A stretch of DNA of 64,000 nucleotides from Marinobacter bohaiensis (lineage in GTDB: Bacteria; Pseudomonadota; Gammaproteobacteria; Pseudomonadales; Oleiphilaceae), in the NCBI RefSeq assembly GCF_003258515.1, contig NZ_QGEH01000002.1, positions 1 to 64,000 of the forward strand, given 5' to 3'. Shown piece by piece: positions 56,122-64,000 of the stretch. The first letter of the stretch is position 1. Every line of letters starts with the position of its first letter. Made by a program: the position numbers and the translations under genes. A model generated the notes under the pieces. It worked only from the letters and a program-made list of their open reading frames with translations. It was not told the origin of the DNA and searched no databases.

Positions 56122-57026
56122 GTACTGCTATCTCCTGATTCATGAATGGCCTGCCGGGCCCCCTCGATCGCCTCGCACAGATGATGCAGGCCGTCGACCA
56201 GGCGCAGTGTGGGACGCACCAGGGTATCCGGGGGAAGCAGGACGAGCTGATCGTAGTCTACCGCCGGCGTCGCGCCAAGCGCACGCCAGCGTGCGAACAC
56301 CGTTTCATCAGCATCGCCGTCCGCAGCCACGATGAGCTCGGGCTGTCGTTCGATCACCGCTTCTTCGCTGACCGTCGCGGTTTTTCCCGGCAGGTCCGCA
56401 AAGATATTGATTCCGCCACAACGTTCAATGGCGTCCGTCACATATTGGTCAGACGCCAGGGTCATCAGCGGCTGATTCCACACCTGGTAGAACACCCGAA
56501 TCGTTTGCCGGGTACCGTAGCGGCGGGTCAGATCCGCCAGGCGTTCACGATAGACACGGGCCTCGCCGGCGGCGATGGAGGCACGACCGGTCAACTGGCC
56601 CAGTCGCTCCAGGACGTCGGGCACCGCCGTCAGGCTGGCCGATTCCAGCACGAACACGGTCAGGCCCAGCGCCCGCAACCGGGCGATGGTCTGCGGCCCG
56701 TTGCCGCTGCGCCAGGCCACCACCAGGTCCGGCCGCAGGGCCAGGATGCGCTCCACGTCGACGCGATCGTGGCTGCCAACGCGCGGCAGCGACCGGGCGG
56801 CGGGCGGATAGTCGCTGTAGGCACTGGCGCCGACGATACGATCCCCCAACTGGAGGGAATACAGCAGTTCGGTGATGTGCGGAGCCAGGCTGACGATGCG
56901 CTGCGGCGGAGACGGCAGCGAAACGGCATCGCCGCTGTCGTCGACGGCCTCCAGGGCACTGCAGCTCAGCGCCCAGCACGCCAGCAGCAGCCCCGCCAGC
57001 CCCCGTGTGATCAGCACCCACCTCAC
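56118..57026 (-). CDS. BtuF-like cobalamin/metallophore periplasmic binding protein
   Basis: 302 residues with a signal peptide (GLAGLLLACWALSCSA) and the class III solute-binding pattern: RIVSLAPHITELLYSL, GASAYSDYPPAARSLPRVG, ILALRPDLVVAW, QVWNQPLMTLAS, CGGINIFADLP. Similar to the vitamin B12 binder BtuF. No BtuC/BtuD permease or ATPase gene is adjacent, so partners must be elsewhere. It overlaps ppk by 4 bases. Confidence 0.88.
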   Translation of the reverse strand: MRWVLITRGLAGLLLACWALSCSALEAVDDSGDAVSLPSPPQRIVSLAPHITELLYSLQLGDRIVGASAYSDYPPAARSLPRVGSHDRVDVERILALRPDLVVAWRSGNGPQTIARLRALGLTVFVLESASLTAVPDVLERLGQLTGRASIAAGEARVYRERLADLTRRYGTRQTIRVFYQVWNQPLMTLASDQYVTDAIERCGGINIFADLPGKTATVSEEAVIERQPELIVAADGDADETVFARWRALGATPAVDYDQLVLLPPDTLVRPTLRLVDGLHHLCEAIEGARQAIHESGDSST

Positions 57027-59128
57027 TTGCCGGTCAGTCGCTCCAGCAGGAGCAATTGCGACGCCAGGCGCTCCTCGCCTTCAGCGGGGGTGTTGCGCCG
57101 GTAGTTGCCGTCGGACTGCAGTTCCCAGCTCTGGCAGTTGTCCGCCAGGTAGGTTTCCAGCTCCGAGCGCACCCGATCGGCCAGGTCGCGGTCTTCCACC
57201 GGGAAGGCCACTTCCACCCGGTTGATGAGGTTGCGCACCATGCCGTCGGCGCTGGAGCAGTACACCTCGAACTTGCCACCGTGGCCGAAGTAGTAGACCC
57301 GGGTGTGCTCCAGGAAACGGCCGATGATCGAGCGCACGTGGATGTTCTCGGACAGACCCGGCACGCCCGGGCGCAGGCAGCAGATGCCGCGGATGATCAG
57401 GTCCACACGCACCCCGGCGCGGGACGCCCGGTACAGCGCCTGCATCACTTCCGGTTCGGTCAGGGCATTGATCTTCATGATGATGTGGCCGCGCTCGCCC
57501 AGCTGCGCCTCTCGGTCGATCAACTCGATCAGGCGCTTGTGCAGGGTGAACGGGGCGTGGAACAGCTTCTTGATCTTGAGCGCCTTGCCCATCCCGGTCA
57601 GCTGCTGGAACAGCTTGTTGACGTCGTCGCCCAGGGCATCGTCCGCCGACAGCAGGCTGTAATCGGTGTACAGGCGGGCGTTGCCGGCGTGGTAGTTGCC
57701 GGTGCCCAGGTGGACGTAGCGCTTGAGCTTGCCCTCCTCGCGCCGCACGATCAGGATCATCTTGGCGTGGGTCTTGTAGCCCACCACCCCGTAGACCACG
57801 ATCACGCCGGCCTCCTGCAGGCGGCTGGCCAGCTCCAGGTTCTCCGCCTCGTCGAAGCGCGCCCGCAGCTCGATCACGGCGGTCACTTCCTTGCCACGGC
57901 GGGCGGCGTCCATCAGCGCCTCGACGATTTCCGAGTCGGCACCGGTGCGGTACAGGGTCTGGCGGATGGCCAGCACCTGCGGGTCCTTGGCGGCCTGGCG
58001 CAGGAAGTCGACCACCGGGGTAAAGCTTTCATAGGGATGCAGGAGCAGCACCGGTTTCTGGCGGATCGCCTCGAACATGCCCTCGGTGTTGCGGATCTGG
58101 CGCGGCACCGCCGGCGAGAAGCCGCTGTAACTCAGGTCCGGCCGGTCCACCAGGCCGCCCACCGCCATCAGTCGGGTCAGGTTGACCGGACCGTGGACGC
58201 GATACAGCTCCCGTTCGGTCAGGCCGAACTCCTTGAGCAGGAAGCCGGTCAGCTCTTCCGGGCAGTTGTCCGCGACCTCCAGGCGCACGCCGTCGCCGAA
58301 GCGGCGGCTGAGCAGCTCGCCACGCAGGGCCGAGGCCAGGTCTTCCAGGTCGTCCTCCAGCTCCAGGTCGGCGTTCCGGGTGAGGCGGAACTGGTAGCAC
58401 CCCTTCACTTCCATACCCGGGAACAGCTGGTCGGTGTGGGCGTGGATCATGGACGACAGGAACACGAGATTGTCGCCGCCGTTACAGATGTCGTCCGGCA
58501 GGCGCACCAGGCGCGGCAGCGAGCGCGGCGCCGGCACGATGGCCATGCCGGTCTCGCGGCCGAAGGCGTCCTTGCCGTCCAGCTCGACGATGAAGTTGAG
58601 GCTCTTGTTGACCAGGCGCGGGAACGGGTGCGACGGGTCCAGCCCGATCGGATTGACCACCGGCAGGATTTCATCCTCGAAATAGCGACGCACCCACTCC
58701 GCCTGTTCGGCGGTCCAGTCCCGGCGCCGCACGAAGTGGATGTTCTCCCGCTCCATGGCGGGGATCAGCTCGTTGTTGAGGATGTCGTACTGCTCGTGGA
58801 TGTAGTCGTGGGCGACTCGACCGATCTCGTTCAGCAACTGCTCCGGCAACAGACCGTCCGGGCCCACGCTTTCGCGACCGTATTTCATCTGCTGGCGCAG
58901 GCCGGCGACACGGATCTCGAAGAACTCGTCCATGTTGCTGCTGAAGATGCAGCAGAACATCAGGCGGTTGATCAGGGGATGGGTGTCGTCCATCGCCTGC
59001 TGCAACACCCGATAGTTGAACTGCAGGTGACTCAACTCGCGGTTGAAGTAGTTCTCGCTGGCGGTCAGGTCCGGCAGCTTCTCTTCGCTGACCGCGTTGT
59101 CGGCGGTGGCTTCCATTTCGGTGGTCAT
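57023..59128 (-). CDS. ppk: Polyphosphate kinase 1
   Basis: 701 residues: YFNRELSHLQFNYRVL, CCIFSSNMDEFFEIRVAGL, VIVYGVVGYKTHAKMILI, the phospho-His loop YVHLGTGNYH, and HVRSIIGRFLEHTRVYYF. Makes polyphosphate from ATP. Adjacent to hemB as in Pseudomonas. The ppx phosphatase gene usually close by is not seen in the window. Confidence 0.96.
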   Translation of the reverse strand: MTTEMEATADNAVSEEKLPDLTASENYFNRELSHLQFNYRVLQQAMDDTHPLINRLMFCCIFSSNMDEFFEIRVAGLRQQMKYGRESVGPDGLLPEQLLNEIGRVAHDYIHEQYDILNNELIPAMERENIHFVRRRDWTAEQAEWVRRYFEDEILPVVNPIGLDPSHPFPRLVNKSLNFIVELDGKDAFGRETGMAIVPAPRSLPRLVRLPDDICNGGDNLVFLSSMIHAHTDQLFPGMEVKGCYQFRLTRNADLELEDDLEDLASALRGELLSRRFGDGVRLEVADNCPEELTGFLLKEFGLTERELYRVHGPVNLTRLMAVGGLVDRPDLSYSGFSPAVPRQIRNTEGMFEAIRQKPVLLLHPYESFTPVVDFLRQAAKDPQVLAIRQTLYRTGADSEIVEALMDAARRGKEVTAVIELRARFDEAENLELASRLQEAGVIVVYGVVGYKTHAKMILIVRREEGKLKRYVHLGTGNYHAGNARLYTDYSLLSADDALGDDVNKLFQQLTGMGKALKIKKLFHAPFTLHKRLIELIDREAQLGERGHIIMKINALTEPEVMQALYRASRAGVRVDLIIRGICCLRPGVPGLSENIHVRSIIGRFLEHTRVYYFGHGGKFEVYCSSADGMVRNLINRVEVAFPVEDRDLADRVRSELETYLADNCQSWELQSDGNYRRNTPAEGEERLASQLLLLERLTGK

Positions 59129-59164
59129 AGTCTGTCGCGTTCCCGAGAGTCAGTGTGCGACGGC

Positions 59165-60286
<1,122 letters not shown>

Positions 60287-60500
60287 TCAACGCATTATAG
60301 CGAGGCTAACGACGAAATGTGACAGCCTGTAGACAGCCGCGCCAGATCGCCATGCTGCGCTTTATAACGTCGGAACAGTAAGTTGCCCGTTTCCGGATAG
60401 AATTGTGACAGACACACTGTAACGTCGACGGCATGAGCGGGTCTGTAGACAGGACCCCCTATTCGACAACTCGACAACGCCACCCAACAAAGGAAGCCCC

Positions 60501-62696
60501 ATGACCACCTCGCGCAAAGTCGTCCTGTTGCTTGCCATCCTCCTGGCCGTCGGCCTGTTCTTCAGCCTCGACCTCGGCCGCTTCCTCAGTCTGGACTACA
60601 TCACCAGTCAGCGCGACCTTTTGCAGCAGCAGGTGGCGGCGCATCCCTGGGTGAGCGGGCTGGCTTTCTTCCTGATCTACATCGCCGTGACCGGCCTGTC
60701 ACTGCCCGGGGCGGCGGTGCTGACCCTGCTGGGTGGCGCGCTGTTCGGACTGGCATGGGGGCTGGTGGTGGTGTCCTTTGCCAGCTCCATCGGCGCCACC
60801 CTGGCGTTCCTGGCCTCCCGCATCCTGTTCCGGGAGAGCGTTCAGCGTCGCTTCGGCGACTCCCTGCGCTCGGTCAACCGCGGTGTCGAACGGGACGGCA
60901 GCTTCTACCTGTTCGGCCTGCGCCTGGTACCGGTGTTTCCCTTCTTCGTGATCAATCTGGTCATGGGCCTCACACCAATGAAAGCGGCCCGCTTTTACTG
61001 GGTCAGCCAACTGGGCATGCTGCCGGGCACCCTGGTGTACGTGAACGCCGGCACGCAGCTGGGGCAGGTCGACAGCCTGGCCGGCATCGTGTCGCCGGGC
61101 CTGATCGGCTCCTTCGTGCTGCTGGCGCTCTTCCCGCTGATCGCCCGCCGCGTCATGAACGCCATCCGGCATCGGCGCCTGCTCAAGCCCTACAGCAAAC
61201 CGGCGCGCTTCGACCGCAACCTGGTGGTGATAGGCGCCGGCTCGGCCGGGCTGGTCACCGCCTACATCGCAGCGGCCACCCGCGCCAGCGTCAGCCTGGT
61301 GGAGCGGCACCGCATGGGCGGCGACTGTCTGAACACCGGCTGCGTGCCCAGCAAGACCCTGATCAAGAGCGCCCGCATCGCCCACGATGCACGTCGCTCC
61401 GATCATTTCGGCATCGACACCGGCCCGGTCAGCGTCAACTTTCCTGCGGTCATGGAACGGATACAGTCAGTGATCCAGACCATCGAACCCCACGATTCGG
61501 TGGAGCGCTATACCGGCCTCGGCGTGGACTGCATCACTGGCTCGGCGCGCATTCTCGATCCCTGGCGGGTGGAGGTGGACGGCCGTGTGCTGACCACCCG
61601 CAACATCGTCATCGCCACCGGGGCGCGACCGTTCGTGCCGCCCATCGAGGGCATCGAACAGGTGCCGTACTACACCTCCGACACCATCTGGTCCCTGCGC
61701 CAGGCTCCGGAAAAAATGCTGATCCTGGGCGGCGGCCCCATCGGCTGCGAACTGGCCCAGGCCTTCGCCCGGCTGGACGTGCCGGTGACCCAGGTGGACC
61801 TGGCGCCACGCATCCTGCCGCGCGAGGACGAAGACGCCGCACGCCTGGTGGAGCGCAGCCTGGTGGCGGACGGCGTCGACCTGCACACCGGCACCCGGGC
61901 CATCCGCTTCGAGGCCGGTGACGGTCTGCACACGCTGGTATGCGACCGGGACGGGACGGAAATCCGCATCGAATTCGACACCCTGCTGCTGGCCGTGGGC
62001 CGCAAAGCCAACACCGACGGTCTGGGACTGGATAAGCTGGGCATCGACCTCAACGCCAACGGCACCGTGCAGGTGGACGAGACCCTGCAGACCCGCCTGC
62101 CCGGCATCTACGCCTGTGGCGATGTGGCCGGCCCCTACCAGTTCACCCACGCCGCGGCCCACCAGGCCTGGTACGCCAGCGTCAACAGCCTGTTCGGCAC
62201 TTTCCGCCGCTTCAAGGTCGACTATCGGGTGCTGCCCTGGACCACCTTCACCGATCCGGAAGTGGCCCGCGTGGGCCTGAACGAACAGGAGGCCGCCGAA
62301 CAGGGCATCGAGGTGGAGGTGACCACCTACGGCCTGGATGACCTGGACCGTGCCATCGCCGAGGGTGATGCCGAAGGTTTCGTGAAGGTGCTGACGCCGC
62401 CGGGCAAGGACCGCATCCTCGGCGCCACCATTGCCGGCCATCACGCCGGGGAGCTGATCACCGAGTTCATCAGCGCCATGAAACACGGCTACGGGCTGAA
62501 CAAGATCCTGGGCACCATCCACGTCTATCCGACGCTGTCGGAAGCCAACAAGTTCGCAGCCGGCAACTGGAAAAAGGCCCACGCGCCGGAAGCGGCCCTC
62601 AACCTGCTGCAGCGCTTCCACCGCTGGCGCCGGGGAGGCACCCGCGAGCAGGATGCGACGCCGGCCCACCCCGAAACTCCCGGTGGGCCGAGCTGA
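60501..62696 (+). CDS. TVP38/DedA-like membrane domain fused to a mercuric-reductase-like flavin oxidoreductase
   Basis: 731 residues. Residues 1-225 form a TVP38/TMEM64 (SNARE-associated) membrane domain with GAAVLTLLGGALFG and FGLRLVPVFPFFVINLVMG. From about 235 a class I pyridine nucleotide-disulphide oxidoreductase follows: VVIGAGSAGLVTAYIAA (FAD), the redox pair in GGDCLNTGCVPSK, ILGGGPIGCELAQAF (NAD), YACGDVAGPYQF and the C-terminal HVYPTLSEAN. The metal-binding N-terminal HMA and C-terminal Cys pair of MerA are absent, so mercury is unlikely to be the substrate. AAGGAAG precedes the ATG. Function unknown. Confidence 0.92.
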   Translation: MTTSRKVVLLLAILLAVGLFFSLDLGRFLSLDYITSQRDLLQQQVAAHPWVSGLAFFLIYIAVTGLSLPGAAVLTLLGGALFGLAWGLVVVSFASSIGATLAFLASRILFRESVQRRFGDSLRSVNRGVERDGSFYLFGLRLVPVFPFFVINLVMGLTPMKAARFYWVSQLGMLPGTLVYVNAGTQLGQVDSLAGIVSPGLIGSFVLLALFPLIARRVMNAIRHRRLLKPYSKPARFDRNLVVIGAGSAGLVTAYIAAATRASVSLVERHRMGGDCLNTGCVPSKTLIKSARIAHDARRSDHFGIDTGPVSVNFPAVMERIQSVIQTIEPHDSVERYTGLGVDCITGSARILDPWRVEVDGRVLTTRNIVIATGARPFVPPIEGIEQVPYYTSDTIWSLRQAPEKMLILGGGPIGCELAQAFARLDVPVTQVDLAPRILPREDEDAARLVERSLVADGVDLHTGTRAIRFEAGDGLHTLVCDRDGTEIRIEFDTLLLAVGRKANTDGLGLDKLGIDLNANGTVQVDETLQTRLPGIYACGDVAGPYQFTHAAAHQAWYASVNSLFGTFRRFKVDYRVLPWTTFTDPEVARVGLNEQEAAEQGIEVEVTTYGLDDLDRAIAEGDAEGFVKVLTPPGKDRILGATIAGHHAGELITEFISAMKHGYGLNKILGTIHVYPTLSEANKFAAGNWKKAHAPEAALNLLQRFHRWRRGGTREQDATPAHPETPGGPS

Positions 62697-62816
62697 CAGG
62701 GCTTCGACAGAAAGGGCGGCTGCAAGTCATTGACCGGCGGCCTATAATTAACGACAGGATTTTCCGGGAAAGACAGGGCCGGGCAAGGGCGTCCGGTTCC
62801 CGGGAACACTGGAAAC

Positions 62817-62846
62817 CGGCCCCGCCAGAGAGGCGTGGCGGGGCCG
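62817..62846. terminator. Strong hairpin between convergent genes
   Basis: CGGCCCCGCCA (62817-62827) and TGGCGGGGCCG (62836-62846) form a perfect 11-bp stem with an 8-nt loop, 11 bases beyond the stop of the minus-strand small gene. T-tracts are weak on both sides. Probably serves both the fusion gene and the SutA-like gene. Confidence 0.7.
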
Positions 62847-62857
62847 CAAGAGAATGA

Positions 62858-63082
62858 TCAGATCGACCGGTTGTTGAAGCCCGGCTCTGCCTTTCTGGGC
62901 GCATCCGAGCGCAGTGTTGTGTCCAGCTCGGTGATCTGGCCGCCCCGACTCAGGAATTCCTCGATATCCGCCTCAAGCTTCGCACGAATGCGTGCCCGGG
63001 CAGCAACGGTGTGGTTATCCTCGGTGTCGGCGCTCCAGTTGTTGCTGGAACTGTCCAGATTGCTTTCGTCGAGTTCACTCAT
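62858..63082 (-). CDS. SutA-like small RNA polymerase-associated regulator
   Basis: 74 residues starting MSELDESNLDSSSNNW: a disordered acidic N-terminus, a central helix (ARARIRAKLEADIEEFLSRGG) and a conserved tail (ITELDTTLRSDAPRKAEPGF, then NNRSI). The EEFLxRGG...DxPxKxxxxxxxRxI pattern matches P. aeruginosa SutA, which binds RNA polymerase and adjusts transcription during slow growth. GGAGG lies 8 bases before the ATG. An upstream in-frame start at 63160 lacks an RBS. The SutA call is by remembered pattern only. Confidence 0.65.
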   Translation of the reverse strand: MSELDESNLDSSSNNWSADTEDNHTVAARARIRAKLEADIEEFLSRGGQITELDTTLRSDAPRKAEPGFNNRSI

Positions 63083-63342
63083 GGGTTTACCTCCATCAGC
63101 GAAAACAAACCTGGGATCCGACGCTCGGTCGGACCCGTCTCGGCCTCGGAAGCCACTCACTGCCGTGCCTTGCCCGACTATATAATCCCGAATTGTTGCA
63201 TTGACTATTCACGACCAAGGTGTTTTTTGTAACGTTTTGTAACCAGCCTAATCTAACCTCCGGAATCTCCGCTGAAATAGGGATTATGGGTCCTGTTGTC
63301 ACGAGCCTGTAAAGCAGACACCACAACGATTGACACAAAAAA

Positions 63343-63356
63343 TGAATAGTGATTCA
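63343..63356. promoter_or_regulatory. Inverted repeat upstream of the terminal TetR gene
   Basis: TGAAT-N4-ATTCA (63343-63356) lies 20 bases before the start of a TetR-family gene. A TTGACA occurs at 63330-63335 but no good -10 sits at the right distance. Plausible autoregulatory site. Confidence 0.4.
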
Positions 63357-63375
63357 CTTCTTTTAGGGAGACGCC

Positions 63376-64000
63376 ATGGCCTACCGTGAAACCGAGAAAA
63401 TGCGGCTGCGTAAAGCGGAAATCCGCCAGCGCATTCTCAGCTGCGCCCTGGGCCGGGTCGCCGAGGGCGGTTTCCGCCATGCCCAGATCAACCAGGTGGC
63501 CGAGAAAGCGGAGGTCGCCACCGGCACGGTATACCGGCATTTCGAATCCAAGGCGGAGCTGTTCGCCGAGGTCTTCCGGCTGGCCACCGAGCGCGAAGTC
63601 AGCAAGGTCGGCGAAGCCCTGAACGGCGACGGCCCGGTGCCGCAGCGCCTGGAAAGGGCCCTGCGCCAGTTCGCGGTTCGCGCAATGCATGGCCCGGTAC
63701 TGGCCTGGTCGCTGATCGCCGAGCCGGTGGATCCGGCCGTGGAGGGCGAACGCCTGGCCTACCGGCACGCCTACGCCGAGTTGTTCGAACGCGCCATCCG
63801 CGAGGGCATCGGCGAAGGGTCGCTGCCCTCGCAGGACGCACGACTGAGCGCCACCTGCCTGGTCGGTGCGGTGGCCGAAAGCCTGGTGGGGCCCCTGGCG
63901 CCGACGCAACAGACGACACAGCAGGACACAACATCGCCCACCCTGAGTGAGGCGCAAATAACAGACCTGGTCGAGCCCATCATCACTTTCTGCCTGCAGG
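63376..64000 (+). CDS. TetR-family transcription regulator (3' end beyond window)
   Basis: At least 208 residues with no stop before the window ends. Starts MAYRETEKMRLRKAEIRQ; the HTH region is QINQVAEKAEVATGTVYRHF followed by ESKAELFAEVF. The C-terminal ligand domain is incomplete. GGGAG lies five bases upstream of the ATG. Target and ligand unknown; SutA-like and TetR genes are divergent, sharing a 290-base AT-richer region. Confidence 0.9.
   Translation, partial: MAYRETEKMRLRKAEIRQRILSCALGRVAEGGFRHAQINQVAEKAEVATGTVYRHFESKAELFAEVFRLATEREVSKVGEALNGDGPVPQRLERALRQFAVRAMHGPVLAWSLIAEPVDPAVEGERLAYRHAYAELFERAIREGIGEGSLPSQDARLSATCLVGAVAESLVGPLAPTQQTTQQDTTSPTLSEAQITDLVEPIITFCLQ

Noticed and set aside
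60501-62696. Mercuric reductase (merA) call
   Set aside because: The redox pair is MerA-like, but the N-terminal HMA domain, the C-terminal Cys pair and all other mer genes are absent.
63202-63211. TGACTATTCA as a second operator half related to the TGAATAGT at 63343
   Set aside because: Only an 8-base overlap shared in an AT-richer region; too weak to call.

Overview
This is a high-GC gammaproteobacterial chromosome segment. Gene content and local gene orders point to a Marinobacter/Pseudomonas-like marine relative: dut-algC-argB, coaBC-radC-rpmBG, an endonuclease/phosphatase-dsbA-cytochrome c4-yihA run, ppk-hemB, TetR/coniferyl aldehyde dehydrogenase-coaD-(ferredoxin)-ggt, and crp-osmC-speD. 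The genus is an inference from these orders and protein resemblances; no rRNA or tRNA gene was seen.

Region 1 (1-10,120) is a type VI secretion (T6SS) effector island. It holds the end of hcp, vgrG, a DUF4123 adaptor, and a 1619-residue Rhs effector whose C-terminal toxin looks like a bacterial EndoU RNase, followed by an AT-rich immunity candidate. Behind it lies a displaced second Rhs tip: a near-identical copy of the last ~260 bp of the core joined to an unrelated toxin and its own small putative immunity gene. A third, decayed core scrap lies beyond. This is a record of toxin-tip replacement and is the most notable accessory content here.

Region 2 (10,120-29,600) is mostly metabolic and accessory. 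It contains a tannase-family lipoprotein, DUF4202, a GST, an alpha/beta hydrolase, an M14 carboxypeptidase, a membrane diguanylate cyclase, GNAT, nitroreductase, NnrU, YeeN, a BenE transporter divergent from an XRE-cupin regulator (two perfect palindromes between them), a GH84-like enzyme, the cAMP receptor protein divergent from an OsmC protein, SpeD, AzoR, a pirin, and PrkB. A five-unit, exactly 113-bp-periodic noncoding tandem array fills the convergent gap between pirin and prkB and ends in a 24-bp inverted copy of its own head.

Region 3 (29,600-46,300) holds a 1249-residue PilZ-DUF1631-GGDEF-EAL protein with degenerate catalytic motifs, a lipoprotein aminopeptidase, arginine biosynthesis genes (argA, argE, argB), a PilZ protein, a long membrane-anchored AlgC, dut, coaBC, radC and rpmB-rpmG with a clear promoter and terminator.

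Region 4 (46,300-64,000) holds the endonuclease/phosphatase-dsbA-cytochrome c4 group, yihA, a TetR/aldehyde dehydrogenase pair with a palindromic operator inside the promoter spacer, coaD, a decayed ferredoxin gene, ggt, a translationally overlapping DUF945-btuF-ppk set with hemB upstream, a TVP38-flavin oxidoreductase fusion, a SutA-like small protein and a TetR gene cut by the window end. Cyclic-di-GMP components recur (one active-looking cyclase, two PilZ proteins), as do periplasmic thiol/redox functions.
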